Assembly (NCBI GenBank): GCA_002722515.1 | Contig: PBMH01000045.1 | Location: forward strand, 1 to 38,229 | Direction of reading: 5' to 3' | Length of the DNA: 38,229 nucleotides | Source of the DNA: Alphaproteobacteria bacterium | GTDB taxonomy: Bacteria > Pseudomonadota > Alphaproteobacteria > UBA6615 | Shown here: positions 38,202 through 38,229 of the stretch, one piece after another | How the letters are laid out: each line of letters starts with the position of its first letter | Position numbering within the stretch: position 1 is the stretch's first letter | Notes under the pieces: model-generated | What the model saw: the letters and a program-made list of their open reading frames with translations, nothing else | Databases searched by the model: none | What the model was told of the DNA's origin: nothing | Position numbers and translations under genes: made by a program

Positions 38202-38229
38202 GCAGGCGCCGAGCACCAGCGCGGAGAAC

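Noticed and set aside
1-38229. CRISPR array, prophage, toxin-antitoxin or defence cluster
   Set aside because: No regularly spaced repeats, integrase, intact transposase or recognisable defence domains were seen on either strand.

Overview
The window is a gene-dense chromosomal segment that looks alphaproteobacterial (Rhodospirillales-like by gene content and order). Almost all of it is covered by recognisable housekeeping genes. On the minus strand, left to right: rnhB, a CPA2-type cation/proton antiporter, an APH/choline-kinase-like phosphotransferase, moaB, a lytic transglycosylase and a family-4-like uracil-DNA glycosylase. On the plus strand: ETF-QO, a TPR protein, ispE, gmd and tRNA-Gln(UUG). 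Then a ChaC-like gamma-glutamylcyclotransferase (-), followed by DUF1285, a NUDIX CoA pyrophosphatase and a CCA-adding enzyme (+). Next are an uncharacterised exported protein, hemF and trmL (-), then petABC, a BKACE (DUF849) enzyme, mtnP and a VOC/glyoxalase-like protein (+). A long minus-strand block carries hldD-lgt-midA-pgeF-lipoprotein-prs-rplY-pth-ychF-DLH. The window ends with ubiK, ybjN-like and proC (+) and an EnvZ/OmpR/MarR regulatory group (-). I found no CRISPR array, complete transposon, prophage or defence island, and no convincing new multi-gene system. The better leads are modest: a UDG that appears to lack the family-4 Fe-S ligands, a BKACE gene between petC and mtnP, a lipoprotein with an apparent internal duplication, GANTC clusters and GANTC-centred palindromes in promoter gaps, an unexplained ~500 bp gap before gmd, and an uncharacterised exported protein. 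All calls come from reading the sequence and the supplied ORF translations; no database search was run.
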